Source of the DNA: FEN-1297 sp963843605
Lineage (GTDB): Bacteria > Bacteroidota > Ignavibacteria > Ignavibacteriales > Ignavibacteriaceae
Assembly (NCBI GenBank): GCA_963843605.1
Contig: CAWJLA010000002.1
Coordinates: 1-64,000 of the forward strand
Reading direction: 5' to 3'
Length of the DNA stretch: 64,000 nt
Both the position numbers and the translations under genes were made by a program. Below, piece by piece: positions 54,656 through 63,911 of this stretch (position 1 is the stretch's first letter; the number at the start of each line of letters is the position of its first letter). The notes beneath the pieces were generated by a model. That model was not told the DNA's origin. It made no database searches and worked only from the letters and a program-made list of their open reading frames with translations.

Positions 54656-56143
54656 TTATAAATCAAAACCGCTGTAAGAAAGATTAAAGCTTTTATTTAT
54701 CAGCGGGAAATCGGAAATACCGTTATTCCTTACTGCTAAAGCCAGCGCCAGCCAATTGTGGAACGAAGGATCTTTTATTTTATATTTCTTGAGTCTGCCG
54801 TCCGAACCGGTTATTGCGACATGTGCAATTTCACCGCGCCACCCTTCCGCTAACGATACGGTCAGACGATCAGGCAGAAAATTCCCGGTTTCTTTTTTTA
54901 CGGCTCCTTCGCCCAATGAGTTTAATTGCTCCTTAATAATTTTTATCGACTGATTTATTTCCACATATCTCATATAAGCCCGGGCAAATACATCACCGGA
55001 ACCGAGAGTTAATTTGTGAACCGGGAAATAAGAATAACCGCCGTATGGATGGTCCGAACGAACGTCAAGTGCGCAGCCGCTTGAACGGGCTGCCAAACCA
55101 ACCAGTCCGATTTCTTTTGCGGTCTCTTTTGTGACGATACCGGTTTTTTCAAACCTTGCCGCAACGGAAGATGAGGAAAACAAAACTTCGCACGCAAGTT
55201 CAACATCGCTTTGCAATTTATTTATATTGCCGGATATTTTATTTATGTGAGCGGAAGAAAAATCAAAATTCACTCCTCCCGCGGCAATCAGTCCGCGGCC
55301 GAACCTGCTTCCGCAAATTTCCAAAGTAGTATTGATTATTTTTGTTCTCATTGCGCCGAATACCGCATTTCCCGTAGAGTACGCAACATCGCCTGATAAA
55401 GCAGATAAATCGCCGAGGTGAACACCGATTCGTTCAAGCTCCAGCGCTATCGTTCTTATTATCATCGCACGCCTAGGTACATTAACTTCGCTTAAAGATT
55501 CCGCCGCACGTGCAAAAGTTCCTGCATGCCCTATCACAGTATCGCCGGCAATGGATTCGGCAAGCTTTAGAAGATACACGGGCCTGTCGGCGTTTCTTAT
55601 AAATAATTCTTCCACTCCCCTGTGCTGAAATCCGAGTTCAATTTCAAGATTGTAAATCTGTTCTCCGTGGCAGGAAAATCTGAAATGTCCCGGCTCTATT
55701 ATGCCTGCATGTATTGGTCCTACACCCACTTCATGAACTTCTTCGCCTTCCATCTTAAAAAATTCGTACGGTGTATCTTCGGATGATATTCCCGCGATTC
55801 CTTTCCTTACAGGTTTCAGCCATGGGTGTCCTTCGGGCTTAAGTCCGGTTTGCTCATAAATCTCGCGTTCGAACATGTGAAAAGATTTTGCTTCCGGCGT
55901 CAGTGATTCAAATGATCCGCCGACTTGAAGCACCGCTGAGGCAATGTATAATCTCGAATTAACATCGTCCGAAATAACCGCAAAAAGGACAATATGGTTC
56001 TTTTCCTTATTTCCGAAGAACTGAACCAGACGTTTGCCGGAATTAATTTTTTCAAGCATCTGAGCACGCAGATCGTTAAAACCGATTTCCGGAATTTCCT
56101 TGATAGATATTGCCTGAAGATTTCTTATTTCAGCCCAGCTCAA
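54656..56143 (-). CDS. Ehr-type large subunit (HyfG-like, no Ni-Fe ligands)
   Basis: Protein of 495 residues, with a NuoC-like front (1-150, ending PEGHPWLKPVRKGI) and a NuoD/HyfG-like body. Start codon is TTG with AAGGAAA upstream. True [NiFe]-hydrogenases have two CxxC motifs for the Ni-Fe site. Here the first place reads ESIAGDTVIGHA (197-207) and the last twelve residues read KSFNLSYSGFDL. Four cysteines occur in all (CHGE, EICGS, LACEV, SGCAL), none in a CxxC pair. EIELGFQHRGVEELF is kept. So it resembles the energy-converting hydrogenase-related (Ehr) complexes of Geobacter rather than an active hydrogenase. Confidence 0.9.
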   Translation of the reverse strand: MSWAEIRNLQAISIKEIPEIGFNDLRAQMLEKINSGKRLVQFFGNKEKNHIVLFAVISDDVNSRLYIASAVLQVGGSFESLTPEAKSFHMFEREIYEQTGLKPEGHPWLKPVRKGIAGISSEDTPYEFFKMEGEEVHEVGVGPIHAGIIEPGHFRFSCHGEQIYNLEIELGFQHRGVEELFIRNADRPVYLLKLAESIAGDTVIGHAGTFARAAESLSEVNVPRRAMIIRTIALELERIGVHLGDLSALSGDVAYSTGNAVFGAMRTKIINTTLEICGSRFGRGLIAAGGVNFDFSSAHINKISGNINKLQSDVELACEVLFSSSSVAARFEKTGIVTKETAKEIGLVGLAARSSGCALDVRSDHPYGGYSYFPVHKLTLGSGDVFARAYMRYVEINQSIKIIKEQLNSLGEGAVKKETGNFLPDRLTVSLAEGWRGEIAHVAITGSDGRLKKYKIKDPSFHNWLALALAVRNNGISDFPLINKSFNLSYSGFDL

Positions 56144-56157
56144 AAAGATTTCCTTTC

Positions 56158-57588
56158 TTAATTTAAAAACCCGGCAGCACTTTTTATAAAATTCAGCACG
56201 GTACCGGGTATGCTGGTACCCAATACGATAAGAATAACCAGCAGAAATATCTGACTTACATAAGCAGAAAAATTTAATTTTACTTTAGCGGTTTCAAGAT
56301 TATCGCCGTCGCCGTAAGACATTTTAAAGACCGACCCGCCCATTCCGTATACTATTACCGAAAGCAGAATAAAAAATGGTATTGAAAGCCATCCGAGATT
56401 TAATTCAAAAAATGCTTTTATAATTAGGAACTTTGCAAAAAAACTCGGGAACGGCGGTAGCCCCGATATTGATAGCAGCGATGCGATCCAGATCCAGCCC
56501 GTTACGGAATCTTTTTTTATTAAGCCTTTAATATTTTCTATTTGTTTGCTTTTATAAAGGTGAAGTATATTACCGGAAGTAAGGAATAAAGATGTTTTGG
56601 AAAATGAATGAGCAAACAGGAGTATCATTGCAGCAAGTATTCCGGTTTTGCCAAGTGCTATGCCTATAAACATTATTCCCATATTCTCTATCGAAGAATA
56701 CGCAAGCATGCGCTTATAGTTTTTTACCTGCGTCATAAATACCGCACTGATGAACAAAGAAAGGAAACCGGTTATTAGAAAAAGGAAATTAGAAAAACCA
56801 TCTTTATGAGCATGAACCATTATCTCCTGAACTCGTATTAATCCGAGGAATGCGGTATTGAGCAGAGTTCCCGAAAGCATTGCGGAGATGGGCGACGGCG
56901 CTTCGGAATGCGCATCTGGCAGCCAAGCGTGAATAGGTGCAATACCTGTTTTAGTCCCGAATCCTACAAATATAAACGCGAACCCGATCATCAGCCAGAA
57001 GGGATTTATTTCCGAAGCATGCTTGTACATATCAATGAAGAAAAGAGAGCCGATTGACTTACTTCCGATTGAAAGAAGTATTATTCCTACGAAGGCAAGC
57101 GCTATTCCCACCGAGCAGATATAAATATATTTCCAGGTAGCTTCGAGAGAAGATTTCTTTTTTTCAAAATATATAAGTATTGCGCTCGTTAAAGTGGTTG
57201 CCTCCACAAACACCCACATCAAAGCAAGATGAGTCGATAGAATTACACCGGTCATCGCGGCAACAAAAAGAAAATTTACCGCCGTGTAGACGGCTTCATT
57301 ACTTTTTGTTACATTGTGTCCTTTAAAATAAAATAAGCTGTAAACGGATGAGGCCGCAAATACCATGGTCATTACAGTGAGGAAATATAAACCGATGGGA
57401 TCAAAACTAAAATATATATTCAGCCAGCCAGGCATAATTATCCGGTTATAACCTGAAAGAACGGCTGCCGTAACCACTATATATACTGCCGGAACAGACA
57501 GTAATGCGATTCTTGTATATATTTTATTCTTGAAAAGAATAACCGTTAAGCCGGCAATAACGGGAAGTAAAAGTAGTATACTTATCAT
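56158..57588 (-). CDS. Ehr-type membrane subunit, antiporter-like (HyfF/NuoN like)
   Basis: Membrane subunit of 476 residues with about 14 helices, of the proton-conducting antiporter-like family (NuoL/M/N, MrpA/D). Core motif LMIGFAFIFVGFGTKTGIAP, then IHAWLPDAHSEAPSPISAML, a fully typical signature. The charged residues of the ion path are visible as Lys in FGTKTGIAP and Glu in MWVFVEATTL. Lies 2 bp after the HyfE-like gene and 14 bp before the large subunit. Confidence 0.9.
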   Translation of the reverse strand: MISILLLLPVIAGLTVILFKNKIYTRIALLSVPAVYIVVTAAVLSGYNRIIMPGWLNIYFSFDPIGLYFLTVMTMVFAASSVYSLFYFKGHNVTKSNEAVYTAVNFLFVAAMTGVILSTHLALMWVFVEATTLTSAILIYFEKKKSSLEATWKYIYICSVGIALAFVGIILLSIGSKSIGSLFFIDMYKHASEINPFWLMIGFAFIFVGFGTKTGIAPIHAWLPDAHSEAPSPISAMLSGTLLNTAFLGLIRVQEIMVHAHKDGFSNFLFLITGFLSLFISAVFMTQVKNYKRMLAYSSIENMGIMFIGIALGKTGILAAMILLFAHSFSKTSLFLTSGNILHLYKSKQIENIKGLIKKDSVTGWIWIASLLSISGLPPFPSFFAKFLIIKAFFELNLGWLSIPFFILLSVIVYGMGGSVFKMSYGDGDNLETAKVKLNFSAYVSQIFLLVILIVLGTSIPGTVLNFIKSAAGFLN

Positions 57589-57590
57589 CT

Positions 57591-58226
57591 TTAATCTTTG
57601 AGCTCCGTTAGTATATCGATATGATTGCCGTCGTACATTTCCTGAATCTTGTTGAAGAAAATTGCGAATAAATAAATACCGACAAACAAGTCCAGCAGCA
57701 CTCCCATGTTAACCAGCATCGGCATTTCGTTGGCAACGGACAGCGATAAAAGGAATATGCCGTTCTCAAGCATCATGTAACAAAGGATATGAGTTATTAT
57801 CCGTTTGCGGCTTACTATTAAGAACAATGCCGCAATAATAATTGATATCGAAACACCGAAATAAAGAGATTTAATTTCAGGCTCAATTCCTGAGGACCAG
57901 AATGCCGCTGCGAATCCCGAAATAAAAATAATACATCCCAGGAGAAGCGAATAGAACTGTGAAAGGTTAGGTTCAACTTCCCTGCCGATTTCATTTTTCC
58001 GTATAACACGCAAAAGGAAATAAGGTATAACCGCGGTTTTAAATATTAATGTTTCAATAACAAGAAAAACAATATTGAACCAGGAAATATTTCTTATGTC
58101 AATTAAAATAAGCATGAATAATAAAAAGCCCTGCAAGGCCAAAGTCTTTACGTAAGCTTCTATCCTGCTGGCTGCAAAAACATAAAGAACAGTCGTACCC
58201 ATTAAAATTATTAACAAATTACTCAT
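57591..58226 (-). CDS. Ehr-type membrane subunit (HyfE like)
   Basis: Membrane protein of 211 residues with six predicted helices, the hydrogenase-4 component E type. The second half is related to NuoK, with HILCYMMLENGIFLLSLSVA keeping the Glu of the NuoK helix. The end IFFNKIQEMYDGNHIDILTE with LKD is the usual cytoplasmic tail of HyfE. One base separates it from the gene before and two bases from the gene after, in a tight operon. Confidence 0.88.
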   Translation of the reverse strand: MSNLLIILMGTTVLYVFAASRIEAYVKTLALQGFLLFMLILIDIRNISWFNIVFLVIETLIFKTAVIPYFLLRVIRKNEIGREVEPNLSQFYSLLLGCIIFISGFAAAFWSSGIEPEIKSLYFGVSISIIIAALFLIVSRKRIITHILCYMMLENGIFLLSLSVANEMPMLVNMGVLLDLFVGIYLFAIFFNKIQEMYDGNHIDILTELKD

Positions 58227-59144
58227 CTAAATTCCTCCCCTTATGATTAAGAGAACAACGGCAAAAGCAATAAGCAGAAAAGCAGTTATAAGGAAAATAA
58301 ACTGGGGAAGCCGGGACATTCTTGCCCTTGCAATCAAAGATTCGATTAATCCAATAGATACCGGTATGATGAAAAGTATAAAGAAAAATAGCGGTATAGA
58401 ATACAAAGCTATCATGCCGGCCGGAATTAAAAGATCGGCAATCAGTATCGAAAACAAAATCATTTTCATGCCGGATGCATATAATAAATACCCCAGGTCC
58501 GGCCCGGAATAATCCAGTATCATAACCTCATGTATCATAGTCAATTCAAGATGTGTATTGGGGTCATCCACCGGAACCCGCGATCCTTCCGTTAATATCA
58601 TAAGATATAATGATATCGAGAATAATATTTTAACTAATATTGTATAACCTTGATTTTCATTCAATAGGTTGAATACCGATGCGAAGGATGTCTGTCCGGT
58701 TAAAAGCGCCAGTGTGCCTATCAAGATAAAAAATGCCGGCTCAACTATGGAAGAAAAAGTAATTTCCCTGCTTGCTCCCATTCCCTCAAAACTGCTTCCG
58801 GTATCCAGCGCCGCAATAATCATAAAAAATCTCGCTAGCCCCAGTGCATATGCGAACAGGATAAAATCGCCGCGGAAGCTGACGGCATCGTTAGTGCTGA
58901 GTACAGGCAGAAGTAAAAAAGCAAATATTACGGCTGAAATATTAACCGAAGGAGAAATTTTAAAAACGAAGGAAACAGTTCTGCTTATAACTTCCCCCTT
59001 GCGCAGCATCTTCATAAAATCGAAAAGCGGCTGAAGTAAGGGCGCCCCCTTTCTTCCGGCCCACATTGCTTTTACCCGGTTTATTATTCCGAGAAAAAGG
59101 AACGGTCCCAAAAGTAAAATGAAGGTCCGGATTACAATCTGCAT
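58227..59144 (-). CDS. Ehr-type membrane subunit (HyfC/NuoH like)
   Basis: Membrane protein of 305 residues with about eight helices, the NuoH/HycD type that couples the peripheral arm to the membrane. Conserved cytoplasmic loops are present: RKGAPLLQPLFDFMKMLRKG near residue 32, GMGASREITFSSIVEPAFFI near 122 and GSRVPVDDPNTHLELTMIHE near 181. These are the regions that touch the large and small subunits. Directly abuts the genes on both sides (0-1 bp). Confidence 0.92.
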   Translation of the reverse strand: MQIVIRTFILLLGPFLFLGIINRVKAMWAGRKGAPLLQPLFDFMKMLRKGEVISRTVSFVFKISPSVNISAVIFAFLLLPVLSTNDAVSFRGDFILFAYALGLARFFMIIAALDTGSSFEGMGASREITFSSIVEPAFFILIGTLALLTGQTSFASVFNLLNENQGYTILVKILFSISLYLMILTEGSRVPVDDPNTHLELTMIHEVMILDYSGPDLGYLLYASGMKMILFSILIADLLIPAGMIALYSIPLFFFILFIIPVSIGLIESLIARARMSRLPQFIFLITAFLLIAFAVVLLIIRGGI

Positions 59145-61127
59145 TTATTTTAATCCTATAACCCAAATTAATATGATAATAAGAAAAATTAATCCGTAGA
59201 GAATATACTGCTGCATTCTGCCGCTTTGTATCCATGAGAAAAGTTTGAGGAATTTTCTCACCGCATGAATAACCGGCTGAATAATAATTCTTTCCGCTAA
59301 ATCATGCTGTGTTGTTTTAAGTTCCGCGGACACCGGGAATATTTCACTCTTTCCTTCAATAATAGTTTTCTGAGGTACAAATTCGGCTACTAATTCCAGA
59401 AAAGAAAAAGAGAACGAGCTTCCGGTATACTGCATACGGCTGCTTTCGGCCTGGTAACCGCAATCCCATGTTTTAAATATTCTGACATTTTTCTTACGCA
59501 GCAGAAACTGCCTTACGGCCAAGAAGAAAAGTATTATTCCTCCGAACAATAGAAAAGCTTCAGTAAGTGATGAAAATGTTGAGTAAACCGAATTCAATTC
59601 ACCCGTTACTCCGTTTAATATGAATTGTCTAACAACAACGCTTAATATTTTTATCGAAGGCAGCGGAAACAATCCGATGATAAATATAAAAACAGCCATA
59701 GCCGCCATTGGAATAACCAATAATGCGGATCCCTCGGCGGGCGGTTCGGAAAATTTTTCGCGCGGGGTTCCTAGAAAGACAATTCCGAATAATTTCGTAA
59801 AACCGAGCATTACTATTATTCCTATCAAAGCAAGTCCCGAAAAACCGACAAGCATAAGAGTATTAAACATTATGTCGGAAGAAACAAATCCCTTGACCAT
59901 GCCCAGATAAATTGCAAACTCTCCGATAAAACCGTTGAACAAAGGCAGGCCGCTTATTGCAAGCGAACCGATTAAAAATAATACCGAGGTATACGGCATA
60001 TATTTTATAAGTCCTCCGAGTTTCTCCATATTTTTAGTACCGGTGTTTTGATATACAATACCGGATCCGTAGAAAAGAAGACTCTTAAAAATAAAATGAT
60101 TCAGGACATGCAAAACGGCCCCAAGATAACCGAGCGCTGCAACGGCCGGTAAATTATAATCAGTGCCCAGCATACCTAAACCGATTCCCATACCGATAAT
60201 TCCGATATTCTCGATGCTTGAATAGGCCAGCATTTTTTTTATATCTTTTTGAGAAACCGAATTTATAATACCGGTAATCCCTGTAACCAACCCCATAATG
60301 AAAACGGTGTAAGCCAGACCAGTATTCGTCGTTCCGCTTAATAATATAATTCTCAAAATCCCGTAGATACCTGTTTTAATCATTACACCGGACATTATCG
60401 CTGAAACTCCTGTGGGAGCCGCCGGATGCGCCTTTGGCAGCCATGTATGGAAAGGAACAAATCCGGCTTTTGTTCCGAAGCCGATAAAAAAAAGCACAAA
60501 TAAAATTACCGCAATATAATTTTTTGATGAAAGTATATTTCTAAACGATTCAAAATCATAACTGCCGGATAAATTCGACACCCATGCAAACGAGGCTATT
60601 AAAAACGAGGCGCCTATCTGCATTGCAATCAGATAATACAGCCCTGCTTGTCTTACATCCGGTTTATCGCTTTCAAATATAACAAGGAAGAAAGAAGAGA
60701 CGGACATAATTTCCCAGGCAATTAAAAATAGGACGGCATTTTGAACTGCTGCTACCGTTAGCATAGCAGCTGTAAGCAAACCCATGAAAAAATAAAAAGA
60801 CGATAAAGAATATCTCACTGCATCATAATGCTTCATATATCCGGCTGAATATATTGAAGCCAGTAAGGCCCCGGCGGCAATGATAAGCATAAAAAATGCG
60901 GCGAGAGGATCAACTACAAATGAAACCGGTCCGATGGGATAATTGAAGTTTAGGACTATACTTTCTGTGTTGCCGTAAATAAGAGAAGAAAATATCTGCG
61001 GCAGAATCATAATAAACGCAACAACGGAAACCGAAGTAAAAACAGTGCCCTTCCGTTTATCGCTCACGAAAAAAGTAATTAAACCTGCCGCTAAAAAAAT
61101 CAGAATTCCCGTTAAGAAACAAAACAT
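59145..61127 (-). CDS. Ehr-type membrane subunit, antiporter-like (HyfB/NuoL like)
   Basis: Largest membrane subunit, 660 residues and about 16 helices. ALLASIYSAGYMKHYDAVRY, LFLIAWEIMSVSSFFLVIFE (Glu of the ion path), FIGFGTKAGFVPFHTWLPKA and HPAAPTGVSAIMSGVMIKTG are the hallmark of HyfB/NuoL proteins. The C-terminal 120 residues form the amphipathic extension and a cytoplasmic segment with TWDCGYQ, typical of HyfB. First structural gene after the regulator, 13 bp apart. Confidence 0.92.
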   Translation of the reverse strand: MFCFLTGILIFLAAGLITFFVSDKRKGTVFTSVSVVAFIMILPQIFSSLIYGNTESIVLNFNYPIGPVSFVVDPLAAFFMLIIAAGALLASIYSAGYMKHYDAVRYSLSSFYFFMGLLTAAMLTVAAVQNAVLFLIAWEIMSVSSFFLVIFESDKPDVRQAGLYYLIAMQIGASFLIASFAWVSNLSGSYDFESFRNILSSKNYIAVILFVLFFIGFGTKAGFVPFHTWLPKAHPAAPTGVSAIMSGVMIKTGIYGILRIILLSGTTNTGLAYTVFIMGLVTGITGIINSVSQKDIKKMLAYSSIENIGIIGMGIGLGMLGTDYNLPAVAALGYLGAVLHVLNHFIFKSLLFYGSGIVYQNTGTKNMEKLGGLIKYMPYTSVLFLIGSLAISGLPLFNGFIGEFAIYLGMVKGFVSSDIMFNTLMLVGFSGLALIGIIVMLGFTKLFGIVFLGTPREKFSEPPAEGSALLVIPMAAMAVFIFIIGLFPLPSIKILSVVVRQFILNGVTGELNSVYSTFSSLTEAFLLFGGIILFFLAVRQFLLRKKNVRIFKTWDCGYQAESSRMQYTGSSFSFSFLELVAEFVPQKTIIEGKSEIFPVSAELKTTQHDLAERIIIQPVIHAVRKFLKLFSWIQSGRMQQYILYGLIFLIIILIWVIGLK

Positions 61128-61140
61128 TGCAGCAATGCTC

Positions 61141-61812
61141 CTATCTCTTCCATTCTGATTCTTTCAGCCTAATATAATTAAGTAATTCTTCCTTCGGTGA
61201 CTTTTTTACGAGCAATTCTAAAAAAGAATCGGATTGACATAAAAATGAAATCTTGGACAGCACTTCCAAATGTTTACGGGGATTATTCGTAAGTACGATA
61301 AAAAGAGTATGCACGGGTTTTTTATCAAGCGCCTGAAAATCAACAGCGCTGCGCAGATAACATATTGATACAATTGCATCTTCGGTATTTGAGATAATCG
61401 GGTTTCTAGGATGAGGAATTGCTATTCCGTTTCCTATAGCCGTCGGCATCATTTCTTCACGGTTTAACAGGGCAAAAAGTATTTCTTCTTTCGACAGATT
61501 TGAAGGAGTCGGAATTATACCGATTATATTAGTTAGGATTTCTTTTACGTTATCGCCGGGAATGTCGTTATATACTCCGCCCGATTCAAGCAGTTCATAA
61601 AAATTTACCGGACCGGATGAAGGCGAAATATTAATCAAACTTGGGGAAAGCTCTATCTTATTGCTCAAGATCCATTCGTTAATCTCCGAACGATTGAAAT
61701 AATATTGATGATTTATCCGGTAACAAGGAATTTTCTGATCCTTAATCCAGCGGTAAACCGTCTTTTCGGACACTTGAAGCAGACCTACAATATCTTTTAT
61801 TTTAAGTTCCAT
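61141..61812 (-). CDS. HTH DNA-binding domain fused to PTS EIIA (Ntr/fructose type)
   Basis: Protein of 223 residues that opens the Ehr-type operon. Residues 1-52 are an excisionase/MerR-like helix-turn-helix (LLQVSEKTVYRWIKDQKIPC and YFNRSEINEWILSNK). Residues about 70-223 are an EIIA domain of the fructose/nitrogen type, with the phosphorylated His134 in NGIAIPHPRNP, and LRSAVDFQALDKKPVHTLFI. No EIIB or EIIC domain. So it is likely a regulator whose state depends on PTS phosphorylation. It is 13 bp before the HyfB-like gene and probably controls or tunes the complex. How it acts on DNA is not known. Confidence 0.9.
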   Translation of the reverse strand: MELKIKDIVGLLQVSEKTVYRWIKDQKIPCYRINHQYYFNRSEINEWILSNKIELSPSLINISPSSGPVNFYELLESGGVYNDIPGDNVKEILTNIIGIIPTPSNLSKEEILFALLNREEMMPTAIGNGIAIPHPRNPIISNTEDAIVSICYLRSAVDFQALDKKPVHTLFIVLTNNPRKHLEVLSKISFLCQSDSFLELLVKKSPKEELLNYIRLKESEWKR

Positions 61813-61898
61813 ATATATCTATAATTGGATAGTAAACATAATACTTTTCCTATAAAGTCCAAATATCAAACTTAATGTCCGTTAATGTCCGAATTTTT

Positions 61899-62033
61899 CT
61901 CCGTGTAACTCTGTGCTTCCTCAGTGGAACTCAGTGATACAATAGAGACCAACTATTTGCACAATGCCAATTTTAGGGTAGCGGAGGAAGGAGCACTGAG
62001 TTGCACAGAGTACTCACTGAGTTGCACCGAGTT
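61899..62033. repeat. Dispersed ctctgtg/ctcagtg inverted-repeat element
   Basis: Left arm ccgtgtaactctgtgcttcc and tcagtggaactcagtg, right arm its inverse gcactgagttgcacagag and ctcactgagttgcaccgag, with 48 bp between. Same arms as the units at the GxxExxY gene but a different centre. It lies between the EIIA-HTH gene and the aldo/keto reductase. Confidence 0.75.
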
Positions 62034-62060
62034 TTTTAGTGCTCCCTAATCCGGATTCGA

Positions 62061-63056
62061 TTATGCCCGCCAGTCTCTTTCTGCTCTAGGTTTATTGGCA
62101 AGTATGTCCTCAATTTGCTTCATAACTTCTCCGGTAACTTTAGCAACTGCATCTATAGCTTTCATATTTTTCTTCACCTGTTCCGGTTTGGATGAACCTG
62201 TTATAACCGTACTTACGTTCGGGTTTTTTAAGCACCATGCAAGAGCAAGATCCGCCTGTGAAATACCAAGTTCTTTGGCAATCGGTTCAAGTTTCTTAAC
62301 TTTTTCAATTTTCTTTTTACCTTCTTCATTCAAGATAGAATTCTTAAGCCATTCGTATCCCCCCAGGGCCAGTCTCGACCCGTCGGGAATACCGTTGTTG
62401 TATTTTCCAGTAAGTAATCCGCTGGCGAGCGGACTCCATATAGTAGTACCCAATCCGAACTCTTCATACAGCGGTTTGAATTCATTTTCAACCTTTTCCC
62501 TATGGAACATATTATATTCCGGCTGTTCCATTGCAGGAGGAATTAAATGTTCTCTAACCGCAAACTGGTATGCCTTCATTATCTGATCCGCCGACCATTC
62601 GCTGGTTCCCCAATAGAATGCTTTTCCCTGGTTAACTATACTGCTCATAGCTCTTACTGTTTCTTCAATGGGTGTATGAAGATCGGGGCGATGACAAAAT
62701 ATAAGATCAACATAATCCGTCTGCAGCCTTTTTAATGCGGCGTTTGTTCCTTCAACAATATGCTTCATAGACAGCCCCGTATCGTTCGGTCCCCCGCCGC
62801 CCCAGAATATTTTTGTCGAAAGCACCAGATCGGATCGTTTCCATCCCATTTTTTTTATCACATTTCCCATCATCAATTCTGCTTTGCCGGCTGAGTATGC
62901 TTCCGCGTTATCGAAAAAATTTACGCCCGCATCATAGGCTTCTTTCATACAATTATATGCAACGTCTTCTCCCACCTGATCGCCGAAAGTAACCCATGCA
63001 CCGAATGAAAGTGCGGATACTTTGATCCCCGCTTTACCTAAATTACGATATTCCAT
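62061..63056 (-). CDS. Aldo/keto reductase, Kv-beta/YghZ type
   Basis: NADPH-dependent oxidoreductase of 331 residues, a (beta/alpha)8 barrel. Catalytic tetrad: Asp49 in NFFDNAEAYSAG, Tyr54, Lys82 in LSTKIFWGG and His122 in IFCHRPD. The phrase GLSMKHIVEGTNAALKRLQT and SPLASGLLTGKYNNG, then TGSSKPEQVKKN for NADPH binding, place it with the voltage-gated K+ channel beta-subunit-like reductases. Substrate probably small aldehydes, not defined. Independent gene. Confidence 0.93.
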   Translation of the reverse strand: MEYRNLGKAGIKVSALSFGAWVTFGDQVGEDVAYNCMKEAYDAGVNFFDNAEAYSAGKAELMMGNVIKKMGWKRSDLVLSTKIFWGGGGPNDTGLSMKHIVEGTNAALKRLQTDYVDLIFCHRPDLHTPIEETVRAMSSIVNQGKAFYWGTSEWSADQIMKAYQFAVREHLIPPAMEQPEYNMFHREKVENEFKPLYEEFGLGTTIWSPLASGLLTGKYNNGIPDGSRLALGGYEWLKNSILNEEGKKKIEKVKKLEPIAKELGISQADLALAWCLKNPNVSTVITGSSKPEQVKKNMKAIDAVAKVTGEVMKQIEDILANKPRAERDWRA

Positions 63057-63400
63057 TTCATCTCCGATTTGTTCGTTAATAAGTTAAACTGTAGCATAAA
63101 GCTATAGAATATTTCTTAATTTTAATATCCGTCGAATAATTCATTAAATTGTCCGCGTTTATTACTCCCTTCCCGTCCGGCTTTATTAAATTGCAGCAAT
63201 GAATGAAAATATATCAGATTCTTTTGTATATCCGGCAGTTACAATTACAGCAATGGCTCCTCCCTTTAATTTACAAAGATAAAAAACATTTACAATACTT
63301 GTCCTTTAACCGGCCATGCTGAATTTTCAAAATCTTTGAAGATGATATATTTCACAAACGCTTATCTGTCCGGAGATGAAGTTAAGTTGGAAAAAGAAAT

Positions 63401-63429
63401 AAAAAACCCGCACCTTTACAGGTTGCGGG
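63401..63429 (-). terminator. Terminator of the last gene
   Basis: On the minus strand CCCGCAACCTGTAAAGGTGC and GGG form a GC-rich stem with a 4-base loop, followed by TTTTTT. 57 bp after the stop at 63486. The remainder of 63057-63485 has no gene. Confidence 0.8.
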
Positions 63430-63485
63430 CTCGGGGGAGGGAAAAAAGAAAAGTTTAACACTATTACCAGTTTTTAAATACCTGC

Positions 63486-63911
63486 CTAACTATGAACTTT
63501 TTCTTTCAGAATTTCTATTTTAAGTCCCTCTTGAATAACTTTTACATAATTACTCGGACCGCTTTCTACGCCTTCATTAAAAATCCCGGTGATATAATAT
63601 ATAAACATGTGATCATAACTGCGGTTTTCAATTTTGTCGATGTAATTAGTATCGGAAACAGTTTTAATTTTTATAAAATCTATTTTATGCAAATTATTCA
63701 TACCTCCGGAAATCGGAAATATTGCGCGATATATATTAAACTGGTCAACTGCTTCGGGATTAACAATATCCCAAATTAATTTTATCTGATTTTCATTTAA
63801 GTTGGATCGTAAGTTTGACGGACCGAGTAATTGTGAGTGTGCAATTGATTTTATGAGTATCGGCGGTGTTACTATGGCAAATAATGTTTTTACCATCTTT
63901 TCATTCAGCAT
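63486..63911 (-). CDS. Small exported protein with a fibronectin III-like fold
   Basis: Protein of 141 residues from MLNEKMVKTLFAIVTPPILI. GGGAGG lies 7 bases upstream, which sets this start. The hydrophobic front is a weak signal peptide or anchor ending near AHSQ. The body, LRSNLNENQIKLIWDIVNPE then AVDQFNIYRAIFPISGG and YYITGIFNEGVESGPSNYVK, follows the strand pattern of a fibronectin type III domain (a W in the B strand, then IYR, then YYxTxxxxxGxES), common in secreted proteins of this group. No T9SS domain. Function unknown. Confidence 0.7.
   Translation of the reverse strand: MLNEKMVKTLFAIVTPPILIKSIAHSQLLGPSNLRSNLNENQIKLIWDIVNPEAVDQFNIYRAIFPISGGMNNLHKIDFIKIKTVSDTNYIDKIENRSYDHMFIYYITGIFNEGVESGPSNYVKVIQEGLKIEILKEKVHS

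Noticed and set aside
54656..56143. Active group 4 [NiFe]-hydrogenase large subunit
   Set aside because: Both CxxC motifs for Ni-Fe are missing, so I call it Ehr-type instead.
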